Part shown: positions 34,451 through 43,688 of the stretch, piece by piece | How the letters are laid out: each line of letters starts with the position of its first letter | How positions within the stretch are numbered: the stretch's first letter is position 1 | Program-made: the position numbers and the translations under genes | NCBI RefSeq assembly: GCF_029024465.1 | Contig: NZ_CP118950.1 | Span: 930,001-994,000 of the forward strand | Reading direction: 5' to 3' | DNA from: Lactococcus garvieae subsp. garvieae | Lineage (GTDB): Bacteria; Bacillota; Bacilli; Lactobacillales; Streptococcaceae | Length of the DNA stretch: 64,000 nucleotides | The notes under the pieces: generated by a model | Seen by the model: only the letters and a program-made list of their open reading frames with translations | The model's database searches: none | What the model was told of the DNA's origin: nothing

Positions 34451-34585
34451 ATGGAAACAGAAAAATTAAAAGCCAGAATTGAAAAGTTAGAGAAGAAACA
34501 TAGACATATGACCATTGGATTATTTATCCATGATGTCATCCTGATTGCTTTGTCTGTGGCGGTGAGTTACTTGTTTTTATCTTAA
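34451..34585 (+). CDS. 44-residue coiled-coil/membrane microprotein
   Basis: METEKLKARIEKLEKKHRHM forms a charged helix, followed by one hydrophobic helix (IGLFIHDVILIALSVAVSYL). SD GAGAGG is five bases before ATG 34451 and a strong terminator follows the stop by about 13 bases. Looks like a genuine small anchored helical protein; function unknown. Confidence 0.5.
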   Translation: METEKLKARIEKLEKKHRHMTIGLFIHDVILIALSVAVSYLFLS

Positions 34586-34597
34586 GAAGAAAAGATG

Positions 34598-34631
34598 AAA
34601 AAATCCAGAACGATTAGCGTTCTGGATTTTT
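34598..34631. terminator. Bidirectional terminator
   Basis: AAAAATCCAGAACG/CGTTCTGGATTTTT around ATTAG, between the microprotein gene and the convergent PAP2 gene. Confidence 0.92.
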
Positions 34632-34642
34632 ATGTTTCTAAG

Positions 34643-35320
34643 TTAGGTATTTTTTATTTTTGAAAAAAGATCCCGCCATTGCCACGGCTGATTGAATTTT
34701 AAAAATAAAGGATAAGTAAGACTGATAACAGCAGTTACCCATAAAAGACTGCCCACTGTGTCCGAAGGATAGTGTACACCCAGCAAGAGACGTGAAAGCA
34801 TTGTTAAAAGAATCAATACAAAGGCACTTAAAGCGAGAAATACTTTGAGAAAAGCAGAATTTATTTTGGGTAGTAGGATAAGGAACAGGCAGGCCACGAG
34901 CGCAGCAATGAAAGTGACGTGTCCGCTCGGAAAACTCATCCCTTGTTCCCTTAAAAATTCAGGCACTCGATAGGCTTCTGGTCGAACGCGTCCGACAATT
35001 ACTTTAAAGACATTCGCTCCTGTTGAACAAAGCGTGAGGACAAGCCCCAACCATACCGGCGCCATTTTTTCTCTCGTAAAAAAAAGAAACATAAGTCCAG
35101 CAAGTAGGGAGACTAGAGAGAGAGGGACTAAGGAGTGGTCAATAAGTGTAGAAAGTTTTAACAAAAAGTCATTGCTTTGTAGATGTCCGGCAAAGGTTTG
35201 TAGCTTAGGGTCTACAAAAGGAAGAGGACTTTCTAAAGCTTGTCTTTTGATGATCAAGGCAAGTACAGCAAACAGAAAAAGACTTGTTATACCGCATAGA
35301 TACCATCGTTTATTGTTCAT
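34643..35320 (-). CDS. PAP2-family membrane phosphatase
   Basis: A 225-residue integral membrane phosphatase with six helices. The three acid-phosphatase motifs are VIVGRVRPEAY (KxxxxxxRP-like), PSGHVTF and SRLLLGVHYPSDTVG with the catalytic His. Related enzymes dephosphorylate phosphatidylglycerol-phosphate or undecaprenyl pyrophosphate. Ends in a shared terminator; the start ATG 35320 follows a short AT-rich leader. Confidence 0.9.
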   Translation of the reverse strand: MNNKRWYLCGITSLFLFAVLALIIKRQALESPLPFVDPKLQTFAGHLQSNDFLLKLSTLIDHSLVPLSLVSLLAGLMFLFFTREKMAPVWLGLVLTLCSTGANVFKVIVGRVRPEAYRVPEFLREQGMSFPSGHVTFIAALVACLFLILLPKINSAFLKVFLALSAFVLILLTMLSRLLLGVHYPSDTVGSLLWVTAVISLTYPLFLKFNQPWQWRDLFSKIKNT

Positions 35321-35356
35321 GTTTTCTCCAATACGCGTAAATTTATTTTATTGTTT

Positions 35357-35459
35357 AAAAAACTTCTTGCTTTGAAAGCAAGAAGCAGAGATTTGAAAAT
35401 AGGCTACAGGCAGTAACAAGCTAAATTTTATAGTTTTGTTCTGTAACCTTTTTTCAACC
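35357..35459 (-). ncRNA. Candidate small RNA of about 100 nucleotides
   Basis: On the minus strand an extended -10 TGATATAAT (35466-35474) is followed by a compact fold: GGTTACAG (35441-35448) pairs with CTGTAGCC (35402-35409), extended inside by AACAA/TTGTT (35436-35440 with 35415-35419). Then comes an 11-bp terminator hairpin CTTCTTGCTTT/AAAGCAAGAAG (35363-35373, 35375-35385) and a T6 run (35357-35362). No ORF with an SD occurs within it. The promoter-fold-terminator order defines a standalone transcript; its target is unknown. Confidence 0.6.
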
Positions 35460-35474
35460 TAGTAGATTATATCA

Positions 35475-35930
35475 TATAAAATTCATTTAAAACAGGTAAA
35501 TGACGTTAATTTACAATCTATTTACATTGAGAGGAGGAAAAAGATTTTTATGATAATGGTTGTCTATCAATAATCGAATTGTGAACTTGGTCATTAATTG
35601 AATTGTAATTTTGACTCATTCATACTGAATGGGTATTCAAGTAAATATTATTCTGTTGACGAGACATATAGGTTTGGACGAATTCTTAAAAGAAGGATTA
35701 GAGAGATGATGGCTGAGCCCATGATGCTGTACATATTTTATTTAAACAGGTGATCTGACTTAGCTGGATTTACAGTTGATATGAAATAAAATTTATTTAA
35801 AGAAGCAAATAAGTGCATGACAACGGCCTATATCATAACTGAGAAAGTATCCTCAACCAAAGCTGCCTTTTTCTCGATTTTGGCTGAATTATAAAAGGAT
35901 TTATTCAGAAGCTTCTTTACGATTTCTTAA
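35475..35930. other. Intergenic stretch without recognisable gene
   Basis: AT-rich, with short open frames only (for example 23 codons starting MGIQVNIILLTRHIG near 35630 and 25 codons starting MTTAYIITEKV at 35819). They lack SD sequences and could be debris. A terminator-like hairpin closes the stretch at 35932-35961. Confidence 0.5.
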
Positions 35931-35931
35931 G

Positions 35932-35961
35932 AACACTTGGGAAATACTCTCAAGTGTTTTT
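35932..35961 (+). terminator. Terminator-like hairpin
   Basis: AACACTTG/CAAGTGTT (35932-35939, 35951-35958) plus T-run, with no clear gene upstream on this strand. Confidence 0.7.
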
Positions 35962-35988
35962 ATTATACATTCTTCTCAACATTTATTC

Positions 35989-36024
35989 TTGACATATCAA
36001 AAAGATAGGTTTACAATTGTAAAC
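35989..36024 (+). promoter_or_regulatory. Promoter with cop-box palindrome
   Basis: TTGACA (35989-35994), 17-bp spacer, -10 TACAAT (36012-36017). The -10 is embedded in the perfect 16-bp palindrome GTTTACAATTGTAAAC (36009-36024), whose core TACAATTGTA fits the cop box TACAnnTGTA bound by CopY/CopR-type copper-responsive repressors of lactococci. Confidence 0.7.
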
Positions 36025-36038
36025 ACAGGAGGCGGCAT

Positions 36039-36934
36039 ATGGAACTACATCATATATCTCTACTTACAGCTGACTTTGAGCGGAATTTTGATTTTTATGT
36101 TAATATTTTGGGCTTGCGTTTGGTTAAAAACTCTATTAATCAAGGCAATATCTATATGCGCCATGTGTATTATGGGGATTTTATGGGGACGCCTGGAACT
36201 GTAGTGACTTTTTTTCCAGATCAACGCTTTGATGTAGAACGGCAAGAGGGGACGAACTATTTGTCAGGTATTCAATTCAAAATTCCTAAAGATTCTACAG
36301 AATATTGGTCGCAACGTTTTAAAAAGTTTGGTCTAGAATACCAACACATAGACAATACTTTGCAGGTTCTTGATTTTGACAATATTTTACTTGAGTTTAT
36401 CGAAGTAGAAGAAAAAAACCAAGATGCTCACATCAATGTACTGTCAGATGTACCGGCAGCTTTCCAAATTACAAGGCTTGGGGGCAGTCGTCTCTACAGC
36501 TCAAAGCTTGAGGAGACACGGCTCTTTTTCCAAGAGATGATAGGGAGCGAGGAAGGCATTACGCTTCTGCCCGCAAAAACTTCAGAAGGCCACCGAGTGT
36601 GGGGGAGAGGCTCTATTGACCATATCGCTTTGCAGTTCCTAACAGCAAAGCACTTGATATGATTTGGGAAAGAGCGCTAAGCTTAGGTTATGAGAGAGAG
36701 TTATACGCGGATCGTGGTTACTTTCGATCGGTATATCTTAAAGAGCCAGGCGGTGTAAGAATTGAGTTTGCGACTCCAACTCCAGGCTTTACTCTGGATG
36801 AATCAATTCAAGATTTGGGAAGCAACTTAGCTTTACCGCCACGATATGAAGCAAAACGTCAAGAACTCTTGCGCTATTATCAAAAGCAAGGTGTTCATTT
36901 TAAAAAAGAGAAAGAAGAAAAACATGAAAATTAA
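36039..36934 (+). pseudogene. Ring-cleaving dioxygenase/VOC protein (MhqO/LinE-like), frameshifted
   Basis: Two frames add up to one VOC-superfamily protein of about 298 residues. Frame 1 (36039-36662) starts MELHHISLLTADFERNFDFY and reaches GSIDHIALQF; frame 2 continues LDMIWERALSLGYERELYADR and SVYLKEPGGVRIEFATPTPGF. Inserting one T at about 36636 joins them (ALQFPNSKALDMIWERA). The family cleaves or detoxifies hydroquinone-like compounds. A cop-box promoter and SD GGAGG precede it. The frameshift may be real or a sequencing error. Confidence 0.82.
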
Positions 36935-37121
36935 AGTCCAACACCTTAACGGTCGTCAAGAAAGTAAAGCATTCGCTAACGTAGAAGAATTTGTTCTCCT
37001 CCAAAATCGCGAAATCCCTGCTTTAGAAGATTCAGCTAAAGTATTAGAACTAGAAATTGATGGTCAAAGCCGTGAATTTGAAGGAAATATTGCTGCACTC
37101 TATTTTGAATTGAGCAAATAA
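36924..37121 (+). CDS. Small DUF4649-like protein
   Basis: A 65-residue protein (MKIKVQHLNGRQESKAFANV, then EIPALEDSAKVLELEIDG and FEGNIAALYFELSK), predicted beta-alpha-beta. It fits the DUF4649 family of lactococci and streptococci; function unknown. It overlaps the end of the preceding gene by 11 bases in another frame, so it probably belongs to the same transcript. Confidence 0.65.
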   Translation: MKIKVQHLNGRQESKAFANVEEFVLLQNREIPALEDSAKVLELEIDGQSREFEGNIAALYFELSK

Positions 37122-37165
37122 TAAAAAAACGCCTGCTTGGCGATAATCATACATGGAGAAACACA

Positions 37166-37741
37166 ATGACAAGTGGACGTTTATCTGCATTTACAGACGG
37201 CATTGTTGCCATCTTAATTACTGTAATGGTTTTAAATCTGCGCATTCCTAAAGGGCCGAACTGGACGGACTTATTTGATATGGGATTTATTTTCTTAACC
37301 TATCTTGCAAGTTTTTACCTTTTGGCTATCTATTGGAATAACCATCATCATCTTTTCCATTTGGCTGAACGTGTTTCAGGCAGAATTCTGTGGTGGAATG
37401 TCGTGCTTTTATTTTTTATGAGTTTCATACCTTTTACCACAAACTGGCTGTCTGAATTTTCAGGTTCAAAAACGCCTGAAATTGTTTATGCTGTAAATAA
37501 CTTATTTATTGATATTATTTTCAATATCTTAAGCTATGAAATTTTTAAATCAAGAAATTATAAGCTAAAGGACATGCACTGGGTGTGGAAAGGCGGTTTC
37601 TCTATCCTCATTTTAATGGTGGGTATTGTGCTGACGGTTTTACTGCCTGTGGCTCAGATTTCATTAGTGGCAACAATCTTGAGTATGATACCGTGGGTAA
37701 TTCCCGATAAGCAGATTGAAAATTATGTCAATAAAAATTAA
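37166..37741 (+). CDS. TMEM175-family K+ channel-like protein (DUF1211)
   Basis: A 191-residue, six-helix membrane protein. The first helix has RLSAFTDGIVAILITVMVLNL, the family signature RxxxFSDGxxA with Thr in place of Ser, whose hydrophobic residues form the pore gate. The following NNHHHLFH segment is also typical. Bacterial members conduct K+ without a selectivity filter. SD GGAG. A terminator follows. Confidence 0.85.
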   Translation: MTSGRLSAFTDGIVAILITVMVLNLRIPKGPNWTDLFDMGFIFLTYLASFYLLAIYWNNHHHLFHLAERVSGRILWWNVVLLFFMSFIPFTTNWLSEFSGSKTPEIVYAVNNLFIDIIFNILSYEIFKSRNYKLKDMHWVWKGGFSILILMVGIVLTVLLPVAQISLVATILSMIPWVIPDKQIENYVNKN

Positions 37742-37757
37742 ACCATCTATTGCCGAA

Positions 37758-37797
37758 ATAAAAGTGACCAAACACAGCGTTGAGCCACTTTTATTTT
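37758..37797 (+). terminator. Terminator after the TMEM175 gene
   Basis: ATAAAAGTG/CACTTTTAT arms (37758-37766, 37786-37794) enclosing a partly paired loop. Confidence 0.75.
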
Positions 37798-37846
37798 GTT
37801 GAAAGAAAAATATATTATGTTAAGATGAAGAAAAGGGAGAAAAAGC

Positions 37847-38266
37847 ATGATCAGAAAAATGAAGCCTGAAGATCTGCAGAAAGTTGTAGAACTTTGGCTG
37901 AGAGTTAATATTGCTCATCATCGCTTCATCAAGCGTGAATATTGGCTTCATCAAGCTGCAGCTGTTGAAGAAGCCATGAAAGATGCGGAGATATATGTTT
38001 ATGAAGAAAACCAAAAAATTATTGCTTTTGTCGGTTTGATTGACCAATACATTGCAGGTATTTTTGTGAGCAACAGTATGCAATCTAAAGGTATTGGCAA
38101 AGCACTTTTAGGGCATATCAAAGCTTCAAATCAAACGCTCTCTTTAAAAGTTTACCAGAAAAATGAGGCTGCTCTTCGTTTCTATCAAAGGGAAGGCTTT
38201 AAAATAGTGTCTGAAGGCTTAGATGAAGATAATAATGAAAAAGAGTATTTAATGACTTGGAAATAA
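37847..38266 (+). CDS. GNAT-family N-acetyltransferase
   Basis: A 139-residue acetyltransferase. The acetyl-CoA-binding motif is VSNSMQSKGIGKALLGHIK (about residues 77-95), followed by KNEAALRFYQREGF. The N-terminus MIRKMKPEDLQKVVELW is typical of small GNAT proteins related to YjaB/YiiD types. SD AGGGAG. Substrate unknown. Confidence 0.88.
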   Translation: MIRKMKPEDLQKVVELWLRVNIAHHRFIKREYWLHQAAAVEEAMKDAEIYVYEENQKIIAFVGLIDQYIAGIFVSNSMQSKGIGKALLGHIKASNQTLSLKVYQKNEAALRFYQREGFKIVSEGLDEDNNEKEYLMTWK

Positions 38267-38294
38267 AAAAGAACCATATTTTGGTTCTTTTTTA
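38265..38294. terminator. Bidirectional terminator
   Basis: AAAAAAGAACCA/TGGTTCTTTTTT between convergent GNAT and amidase genes. Confidence 0.9.
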
Positions 38295-39782
38295 TTTGAC
38301 TTCCAATCCCTTGCTATAAAACTCTGGTAAGATGAACTGGTCGTTATTTTCAAACTGTAAAGCCAGACTTAGCATCAATATTTCCGAGTTTTTCTTCCCC
38401 CAGAGTTGGATACCTTGGGGCAGATGTGTTTCTTCCTCCAAGTAAATGGGAAGTGACAAGGCAGGTTGCCCTGTGAGATTACTGATGAAGTTGTAAGGAG
38501 TGAAAGCCAAGGAGTTTTCAAATGCTTGCTCTATAGTGCCAATCTGTTCAGAAAAGTTGTATAACTCCATGTGTTTCAATTTTTCCGTAATATTAGGATG
38601 GATGAGTGCTTCATCTATTTTGGGTGCTGTTTTTGCTGTTGTTGGCGTTAAGAAGAGATTAAAATTTTTAAAAATTTCTTCATCAAATGTGGCACAAGCG
38701 CTATCCCACTGATTTAAAGCTTGAATATAAGAAGCAGCATCTGCATTGCGGCCAGCTTCTAACAAGGCATAGGTCAGTGGTTCTACATCACTGTTAATTA
38801 TCTTGCGGTCATTAGCAATCTCCCAAGGCTTCAGCATAGCATATGTTTCAGCAGCATTCATTTGATAATAGGTTTGAATCAAAGGTCGGGCATCGAAAGG
38901 AAAAGCAACTTCGGTCAATTGATGACCTTGAGCTTTTAGAAAATCCACGGCTTTTTGAAGAGCGGCCTTAGAAGTGTCCGAAAGAGTTATTCCAGATACC
39001 GGTGATTCAAAGGAATAAGCAATGTTTAAAGCTTTATCTGGTTCGGTGAGATGGTGCAGTTTTTCTTTGTCCAATAACGCCGTTTGATAAGGATCGGCTT
39101 CTTGTTTACACTGCATTTCCGCTACAAAACTTGCTGTATCACGTACGGAAACAGTTAGAGCACCAGTAGTTGCAGCGCCCTGCCAGCCTCGATAATTTCC
39201 TGGTCCTTGAGGCATAAGACCTCGTGTCATTTTCAGACCAATAAGACCAGAAAAAGAGGCAGGAATACGTATAGAGCCACCGCCATCAGATGCACCGGCC
39301 ATGGGGAAAATACCAGAAGCTACAGCGGAAGCAGCACCACCTGAAGAGCCACCAGAGTAATAAGCTGTATTCCAAACATTACGTGTGTCGCCATAAAGAG
39401 CGGAGTCCGTAATATTTTTAAAACCAAATTCGGGAGAATTTGTTTGTCCAAAAGGGGTTAGGCCAGCCTCAAGAGCAGCTTTAACAAAGTTATCGTCTGA
39501 AAGGGCTATACTGTCTTCAAAAAGTTTTGAACTTGAAGTTGACGGAAGTCCTGCATGATCTTGTCCTAGCATTTTTAGGGGAAAGGGAAGGCCGGCGAAA
39601 TAGCCGTCTTCTGTTTTTGAAAGATCGACTTTAGTCTGATTCAAGTCATAAGCAACGATAGCATTGTATTTTGGATTGATTTCTTCCAGTTTTTTTTGAG
39701 TACTTTGGAGTAACTCAGCAGGACTGATATGACCAGCACGGATTTTTTCTGCCCAATATGTAGCGTCTTTAATCTTTCTCAT
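38292..39782 (-). CDS. Amidase-signature family hydrolase
   Basis: A 496-residue amidase. The Ser-cisSer-Lys triad region is visible: Lys in [15 protein letters not shown] (about 69), Ser in [16 protein letters not shown] and the nucleophile region [17 protein letters not shown]. It hydrolyses an amide of unknown identity in the cytoplasm. Its start overlaps the stop of the solute-binding protein gene by 14 bases, so the two are translationally linked and may act on the same nitrogen compound. Confidence 0.9.
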   Translation of the reverse strand: MRKIKDATYWAEKIRAGHISPAELLQSTQKKLEEINPKYNAIVAYDLNQTKVDLSKTEDGYFAGLPFPLKMLGQDHAGLPSTSSSKLFEDSIALSDDNFVKAALEAGLTPFGQTNSPEFGFKNITDSALYGDTRNVWNTAYYSGGSSGGAASAVASGIFPMAGASDGGGSIRIPASFSGLIGLKMTRGLMPQGPGNYRGWQGAATTGALTVSVRDTASFVAEMQCKQEADPYQTALLDKEKLHHLTEPDKALNIAYSFESPVSGITLSDTSKAALQKAVDFLKAQGHQLTEVAFPFDARPLIQTYYQMNAAETYAMLKPWEIANDRKIINSDVEPLTYALLEAGRNADAASYIQALNQWDSACATFDEEIFKNFNLFLTPTTAKTAPKIDEALIHPNITEKLKHMELYNFSEQIGTIEQAFENSLAFTPYNFISNLTGQPALSLPIYLEEETHLPQGIQLWGKKNSEILMLSLALQFENNDQFILPEFYSKGLEVK

Positions 39783-40617
39783 CCTTCATTTCTTCCTCTC
39801 TAGGAGTAAAATCGCCACCGAGATATTTTTCAGAAAGTTTTTTCATCGTTCCATTTTCTTGAAGTTTTACCAAGGCTTTATTGACTTTCTGTTGTAGATC
39901 TTTGTCTTCTTTTTCCTTACCAAAAATGAAATAGCTAAATCCTGTATGTTTATCTGTCTCGCCTAAATCAATTGGTTGGACTTTTAAATCATAAGCATGT
40001 TGTTGAATGATTTGTGTGAGTGAAATTTGATCGTAAATCACAAAGTCACTTTTTCCTGAATCGACATCAGCAACATAAGAAGTTAATGGATAGCTGGCAT
40101 CCATATATTTTAAGTTCATTGCCTTGTCAGGATTTTCCTTGTTCCAGTTTTCAAGCATTGTTGCCACTTGAACACCAGATAAGACTTCGGTTGTTTTTCC
40201 GGCTAAGTCATTCAAGGATTTGACTTGTAAGTCTGGTTTAACTGCTACCGAAGTTGCTGACTTGGAGAGAGGTAATGAGTAATTGTATTTTTCTGCGCGC
40301 TCAGGTGTCCAAGAAAGCGCATTTGCAGCCATTTGAAAACGTCCATTATCAATTCCCGAAAGTACGGAATTAAAATCAATCACTTGGAATTTTAATTTGT
40401 ACTCAGGAAGTTCTTTGAAAACAGCGCGTGCAAGTTCAACATCGTAACCTGTTAATTTATCGTCTTCCATATAAGTATTAGGCTTTGAGTTGGCATTTGT
40501 AGCCACGATAATTTCCTTTGGTTCAGGCTTAACGTTTTCTTTTTTGCTGCAGGCGGTCAAAACCCCAAAAGAAGTGAGAGAAAATAAGGCTAGACCTAAA
40601 ACTAATTTTTTGTTCAT
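39769..40617 (-). CDS. Amino-acid-type ABC transporter solute-binding lipoprotein (family 3)
   Basis: A 282-residue lipoprotein with signal peptide and lipobox LTAC (Cys23). The mature part is a periplasmic-binding-protein type 2 domain: PNTYMEDDKLTGYDVELARAV, MAANALSWTPERAEKYNYS and the C-terminal ALVKLQENGTMKKLSEKY. No permease or ATPase gene is adjacent, so it must serve a transporter encoded elsewhere. The SD-like AAGGAAGG is unusually far from the ATG, with a six-bp hairpin in between. Confidence 0.9.
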   Translation of the reverse strand: MNKKLVLGLALFSLTSFGVLTACSKKENVKPEPKEIIVATNANSKPNTYMEDDKLTGYDVELARAVFKELPEYKLKFQVIDFNSVLSGIDNGRFQMAANALSWTPERAEKYNYSLPLSKSATSVAVKPDLQVKSLNDLAGKTTEVLSGVQVATMLENWNKENPDKAMNLKYMDASYPLTSYVADVDSGKSDFVIYDQISLTQIIQQHAYDLKVQPIDLGETDKHTGFSYFIFGKEKEDKDLQQKVNKALVKLQENGTMKKLSEKYLGGDFTPREEEMKDEKD

Positions 40618-40628
40618 TTATATATAAC

Positions 40629-40644
40629 GGGTTTTTGCAAACCC
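40629..40644 (-). promoter_or_regulatory. Hairpin between SD and start codon
   Basis: GGGTTT/AAACCC with a four-base loop lies between AAGGAA and the ATG of the solute-binding gene; folding would reduce the 25-base gap to a normal spacing. Confidence 0.4.
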
Positions 40645-40756
40645 TTCCTTTCTGTATATTTTTATTTTAGCAAATTTTAAAAATTCAGAAGCTTTTTATG
40701 TTTACAAATTTTTGGTATGATCAAAAAGAACAAAAAATAGGATAGAGGAGATAAAA

Positions 40757-41203
40757 ATGGCAAAACATATCTTTACATCGCAAATTAACTGGCCTGGTGG
40801 ACGCAATGCTGTAGGTAATCTGGAAACAGCTGCATTAAATGAGGCGATTTCGATTCCGTCTGTGATGGATGGTCCAGGTGTGGGGACGAATCCGGATGAA
40901 ATGCTCTTGGGTGCCGCAAGTACTTGCTATACGATTACACTGGCAGCTTTACTTGAACGCAATGAGATTGCAGTTCTTGATTTCAAGGTCGAATCTGAAG
41001 CAACGGTTAATGTCGAAAAAGGCGTTTTTACTTATGAAAAAATTGTACATAACCTTTATTTGAAAATTGATGAAAAGGCAGATTACGACAAGACTTATCG
41101 TCTTGCACAATATGCTGAAAGTTCTTGCATGATTTCGAGAGCCTTGCAAGGCAATGTTGCAATCGAAGCTAACATCCAGTTAGAGAAGAAAAAAGCAAGT
41201 TAA
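40757..41203 (+). CDS. OsmC-family peroxiredoxin-like protein
   Basis: A 148-residue OsmC/Ohr-fold protein. The two conserved Cys are in GAASTCYTITLA (about residue 57) and AESSCMISRAL (about 126), and NPDEMLLGA precedes the first. Such proteins reduce organic hydroperoxides or act in redox stress. SD GAGGAG. It stands alone ahead of gshF, matching the antioxidant theme of the region. Confidence 0.9.
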   Translation: MAKHIFTSQINWPGGRNAVGNLETAALNEAISIPSVMDGPGVGTNPDEMLLGAASTCYTITLAALLERNEIAVLDFKVESEATVNVEKGVFTYEKIVHNLYLKIDEKADYDKTYRLAQYAESSCMISRALQGNVAIEANIQLEKKKAS

Positions 41204-41312
41204 ACCAGAGCCTCCATTTTTATTTTAGGGAAGGGTAAGTATTAACATGATATAATAGCAGTAAAAGTTTCAAAAGATCAATTCGAGAAAAAATAGAAAT
41301 CTGGGAATAAAA

Positions 41313-43574
41313 ATGAAGATTGCTTATCCTAAAATACTCTCAAGCTCACAAGTAAAACCCTATATTTTTCAAGCGCGGTTTGGCTTAGAAAGAGAAGGAC
41401 ACCGCGTGGATTCAGCGGGAAATTTAAGCCGCTTAAACCATCCAGCAGCACTTGGTCCTCGGAGATTCCACCCTTATCTTCAAACAGACTTTTCAGAAAC
41501 CCAAATGGAAGCTATTACTCCAGTTTTTGATAATCCAAAGCAAGCCTTGCAATTTATGGAGGCTCTTCATGACGTGATGATCCGCTCTCTTGAACAAGAA
41601 GAACTTCTCTGGGCACAATCCATGCCTCCAGCCTTGCCGGAAAATGAATCAGAGATCCGTCTTGCAAATCTAGAAAAAACAGAAGATGTCCTTTATCGTG
41701 AAGGATTAGCGGAAAAATATGGCAAAAGAAAGCAAATGGTTTCGGGCATTCATTACAACTTTGAGTTCGGTGAGGATTTGCTAGAAGCGATGTGGCAGCA
41801 ACAAGAAACGACAGATTTTAAAGCCTTCAAATCTGAAATTTATATGAAGCTCTCACGACAATATTTGCGCTATATGTGGCTTATTACTTATTGTTTAGGA
41901 GCGTCGCCACGTGCCAATACTGGATTTTTTACGGATCAAAATGAAAAAATACAAGAACCTGTACGTTCGATTAGAAATTCTAAATTTGGCTATCGGAACA
42001 GGCCTGAGATTTTCGTAAGCTATGAAAGTCTCCAACAATATTATGAGGACTTGCAAACTTACGTTAAAACGGGCGCCCTCTCTGAGATGAAGGAGTTTTA
42101 TTCTGCTGTACGTTTACGTGGTGGAAAGCGGGCGGAAGAGTTGCTGGATGTGGGTATTCAGTATGTCGAGTTCCGAAACTTTGACTTGAATCCTTTTGTG
42201 CGGGTAGGGATGGATGAAGATACGGCTCGATTTATCCACCTTTTTACCCTTTATCTGATATATAAAGAGGAAGAAGAGACACCAGATGCTGCTCAAAGAT
42301 TAGGGTATGAAATAAATGATGCTGTTGCCTTAGAAGATACTTTAGAAAAAACAGCTTATTATCATGAAGGGAAGCTTTTTTTCGATCAAATGCGCATTTT
42401 CGCCCAGAACTTAGACTTTGCCCAAGCTGATTTGGCGCTGATCGATAAGTTTGCTCAAATGTTGGAAAAACCTGAAACAACAATTGCTGGACAGATGGAG
42501 TTGGCTTACCGTCAAAATAAAGCTTTTGCTTTGGACTTGTCTCGCAAATACCGTCAACAATCCTATAAACGTCCTTTTCAGTTGGCAGGTTTCACGCATC
42601 TCGAACTTTCGACGCAAAACTTGCTTTTTGATGCCATTCAAAAAGGCTTAAAAGTTGAAGTTTTAGATGCACAAGATCAGATGGTTGCTTTAAGTTTTAA
42701 GTCTCATACAGAAATTATCGAAAAAGGAAACATGACTTCAAAAGATTCGATGGTGGCTTATGCGATCATGGAAAATAAAGTCATCACGAAAAAGCTGCTC
42801 GATCGGGCGCATTTAAAAACGCCACAGGGGCAAGAATTTAGCGATTTAGCAACTGCACAGGCTGCCTTTCCGCTTTTTAAATCCGCCGCAATTGTTGTCA
42901 AACCTAAATCAACGAACTATGGCTTAGGAATCTCTATATTTAAAAAACCAGCGACTCAAGAACAGTTTCATAAAGCTTTAGAAATTGCTTTCCAAGAAGA
43001 TAAAGAAGTGCTTGTTGAACGTTTTGTTTCTGGTACAGAATACCGTTTCTTTGTGTTGGATGGCAAGACAAAAGCTGTTCTCCGACGTGATGCCGCACAT
43101 GTTATTGGTGATGGAGTATCCACGATCAAGCAACTGGTCGCCCAGAAAAATGAGAACCCTCTACGTGGCCATGATCATCGTTTTCCTTTGGAAAAAATCC
43201 AGATCACTGCTACCGAAAAACTCATGCTGGAGGTCCAAGGTTATACGGAACAGAGTATACCTGCTAAAGACATAAAGGTAAATCTGCGAGAAAATTCTAA
43301 TGTGTCGACAGGGGGAGACTCTATCGATGTCACGGACGAAATGCCCGAGGTCTATAAGGACATTGCTGAAAAAGCTGCTGAAGCTCTGCAAGTCAAGATT
43401 ACAGGAGTGGATATATTGATTGAAGATCTCAATGATAGCTTGGGTGAAAAGTACAGTATTATTGAAGCTAACTTTAACCCTGCGATGCTTTTCCATCTCT
43501 ATCCGCTGAAGGGTAAAGGGCGTCGGGTAACGATGGATGTCCTGCATTTCCTCTTCCCAGAAATCTTTGCCTAA
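41313..43574 (+). CDS. gshF: Bifunctional glutamate-cysteine ligase/glutathione synthetase
   Basis: A 753-residue GshF (GshAB) that makes glutathione from Glu, Cys and Gly. The N-terminal ligase part has FGLEREGHRVDSAGNLSR and DFSETQMEAITP; the C-terminal ATP-grasp part (from about 480) has VVKPKSTNYGLGISIF, VERFVSGTEYRFFVLDGK and the Mg2+ ligands in SIIEANFNPAMLFH. Length equals known GshF proteins. An extended -10 TGATATAAT at 41248-41256 precedes a leader of about 50 bases without a clear SD. Together with gpx it provides a glutathione peroxide defence. Confidence 0.95.
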   Translation: MKIAYPKILSSSQVKPYIFQARFGLEREGHRVDSAGNLSRLNHPAALGPRRFHPYLQTDFSETQMEAITPVFDNPKQALQFMEALHDVMIRSLEQEELLWAQSMPPALPENESEIRLANLEKTEDVLYREGLAEKYGKRKQMVSGIHYNFEFGEDLLEAMWQQQETTDFKAFKSEIYMKLSRQYLRYMWLITYCLGASPRANTGFFTDQNEKIQEPVRSIRNSKFGYRNRPEIFVSYESLQQYYEDLQTYVKTGALSEMKEFYSAVRLRGGKRAEELLDVGIQYVEFRNFDLNPFVRVGMDEDTARFIHLFTLYLIYKEEEETPDAAQRLGYEINDAVALEDTLEKTAYYHEGKLFFDQMRIFAQNLDFAQADLALIDKFAQMLEKPETTIAGQMELAYRQNKAFALDLSRKYRQQSYKRPFQLAGFTHLELSTQNLLFDAIQKGLKVEVLDAQDQMVALSFKSHTEIIEKGNMTSKDSMVAYAIMENKVITKKLLDRAHLKTPQGQEFSDLATAQAAFPLFKSAAIVVKPKSTNYGLGISIFKKPATQEQFHKALEIAFQEDKEVLVERFVSGTEYRFFVLDGKTKAVLRRDAAHVIGDGVSTIKQLVAQKNENPLRGHDHRFPLEKIQITATEKLMLEVQGYTEQSIPAKDIKVNLRENSNVSTGGDSIDVTDEMPEVYKDIAEKAAEALQVKITGVDILIEDLNDSLGEKYSIIEANFNPAMLFHLYPLKGKGRRVTMDVLHFLFPEIFA

Positions 43575-43580
43575 TAAATA

Positions 43581-43611
43581 AAGATCCTCTTATGAGTAGA
43601 GGATTTTTTTT
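43581..43611 (+). terminator. Terminator after gshF
   Basis: ATCCTCT/AGAGGAT around a seven-base loop, then a run of eight T. Confidence 0.88.
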
Positions 43612-43688
43612 GATTGTCCGGTATTTATGAACATTTAATATGAAAAAGTTGATAATAAATTTATACTTTTTTATTTTTGTGCAGAATA

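Noticed and set aside
35475-35930. Possible insertion-sequence remnant
   Set aside because: No terminal inverted repeats, target duplications or transposase motifs could be seen.
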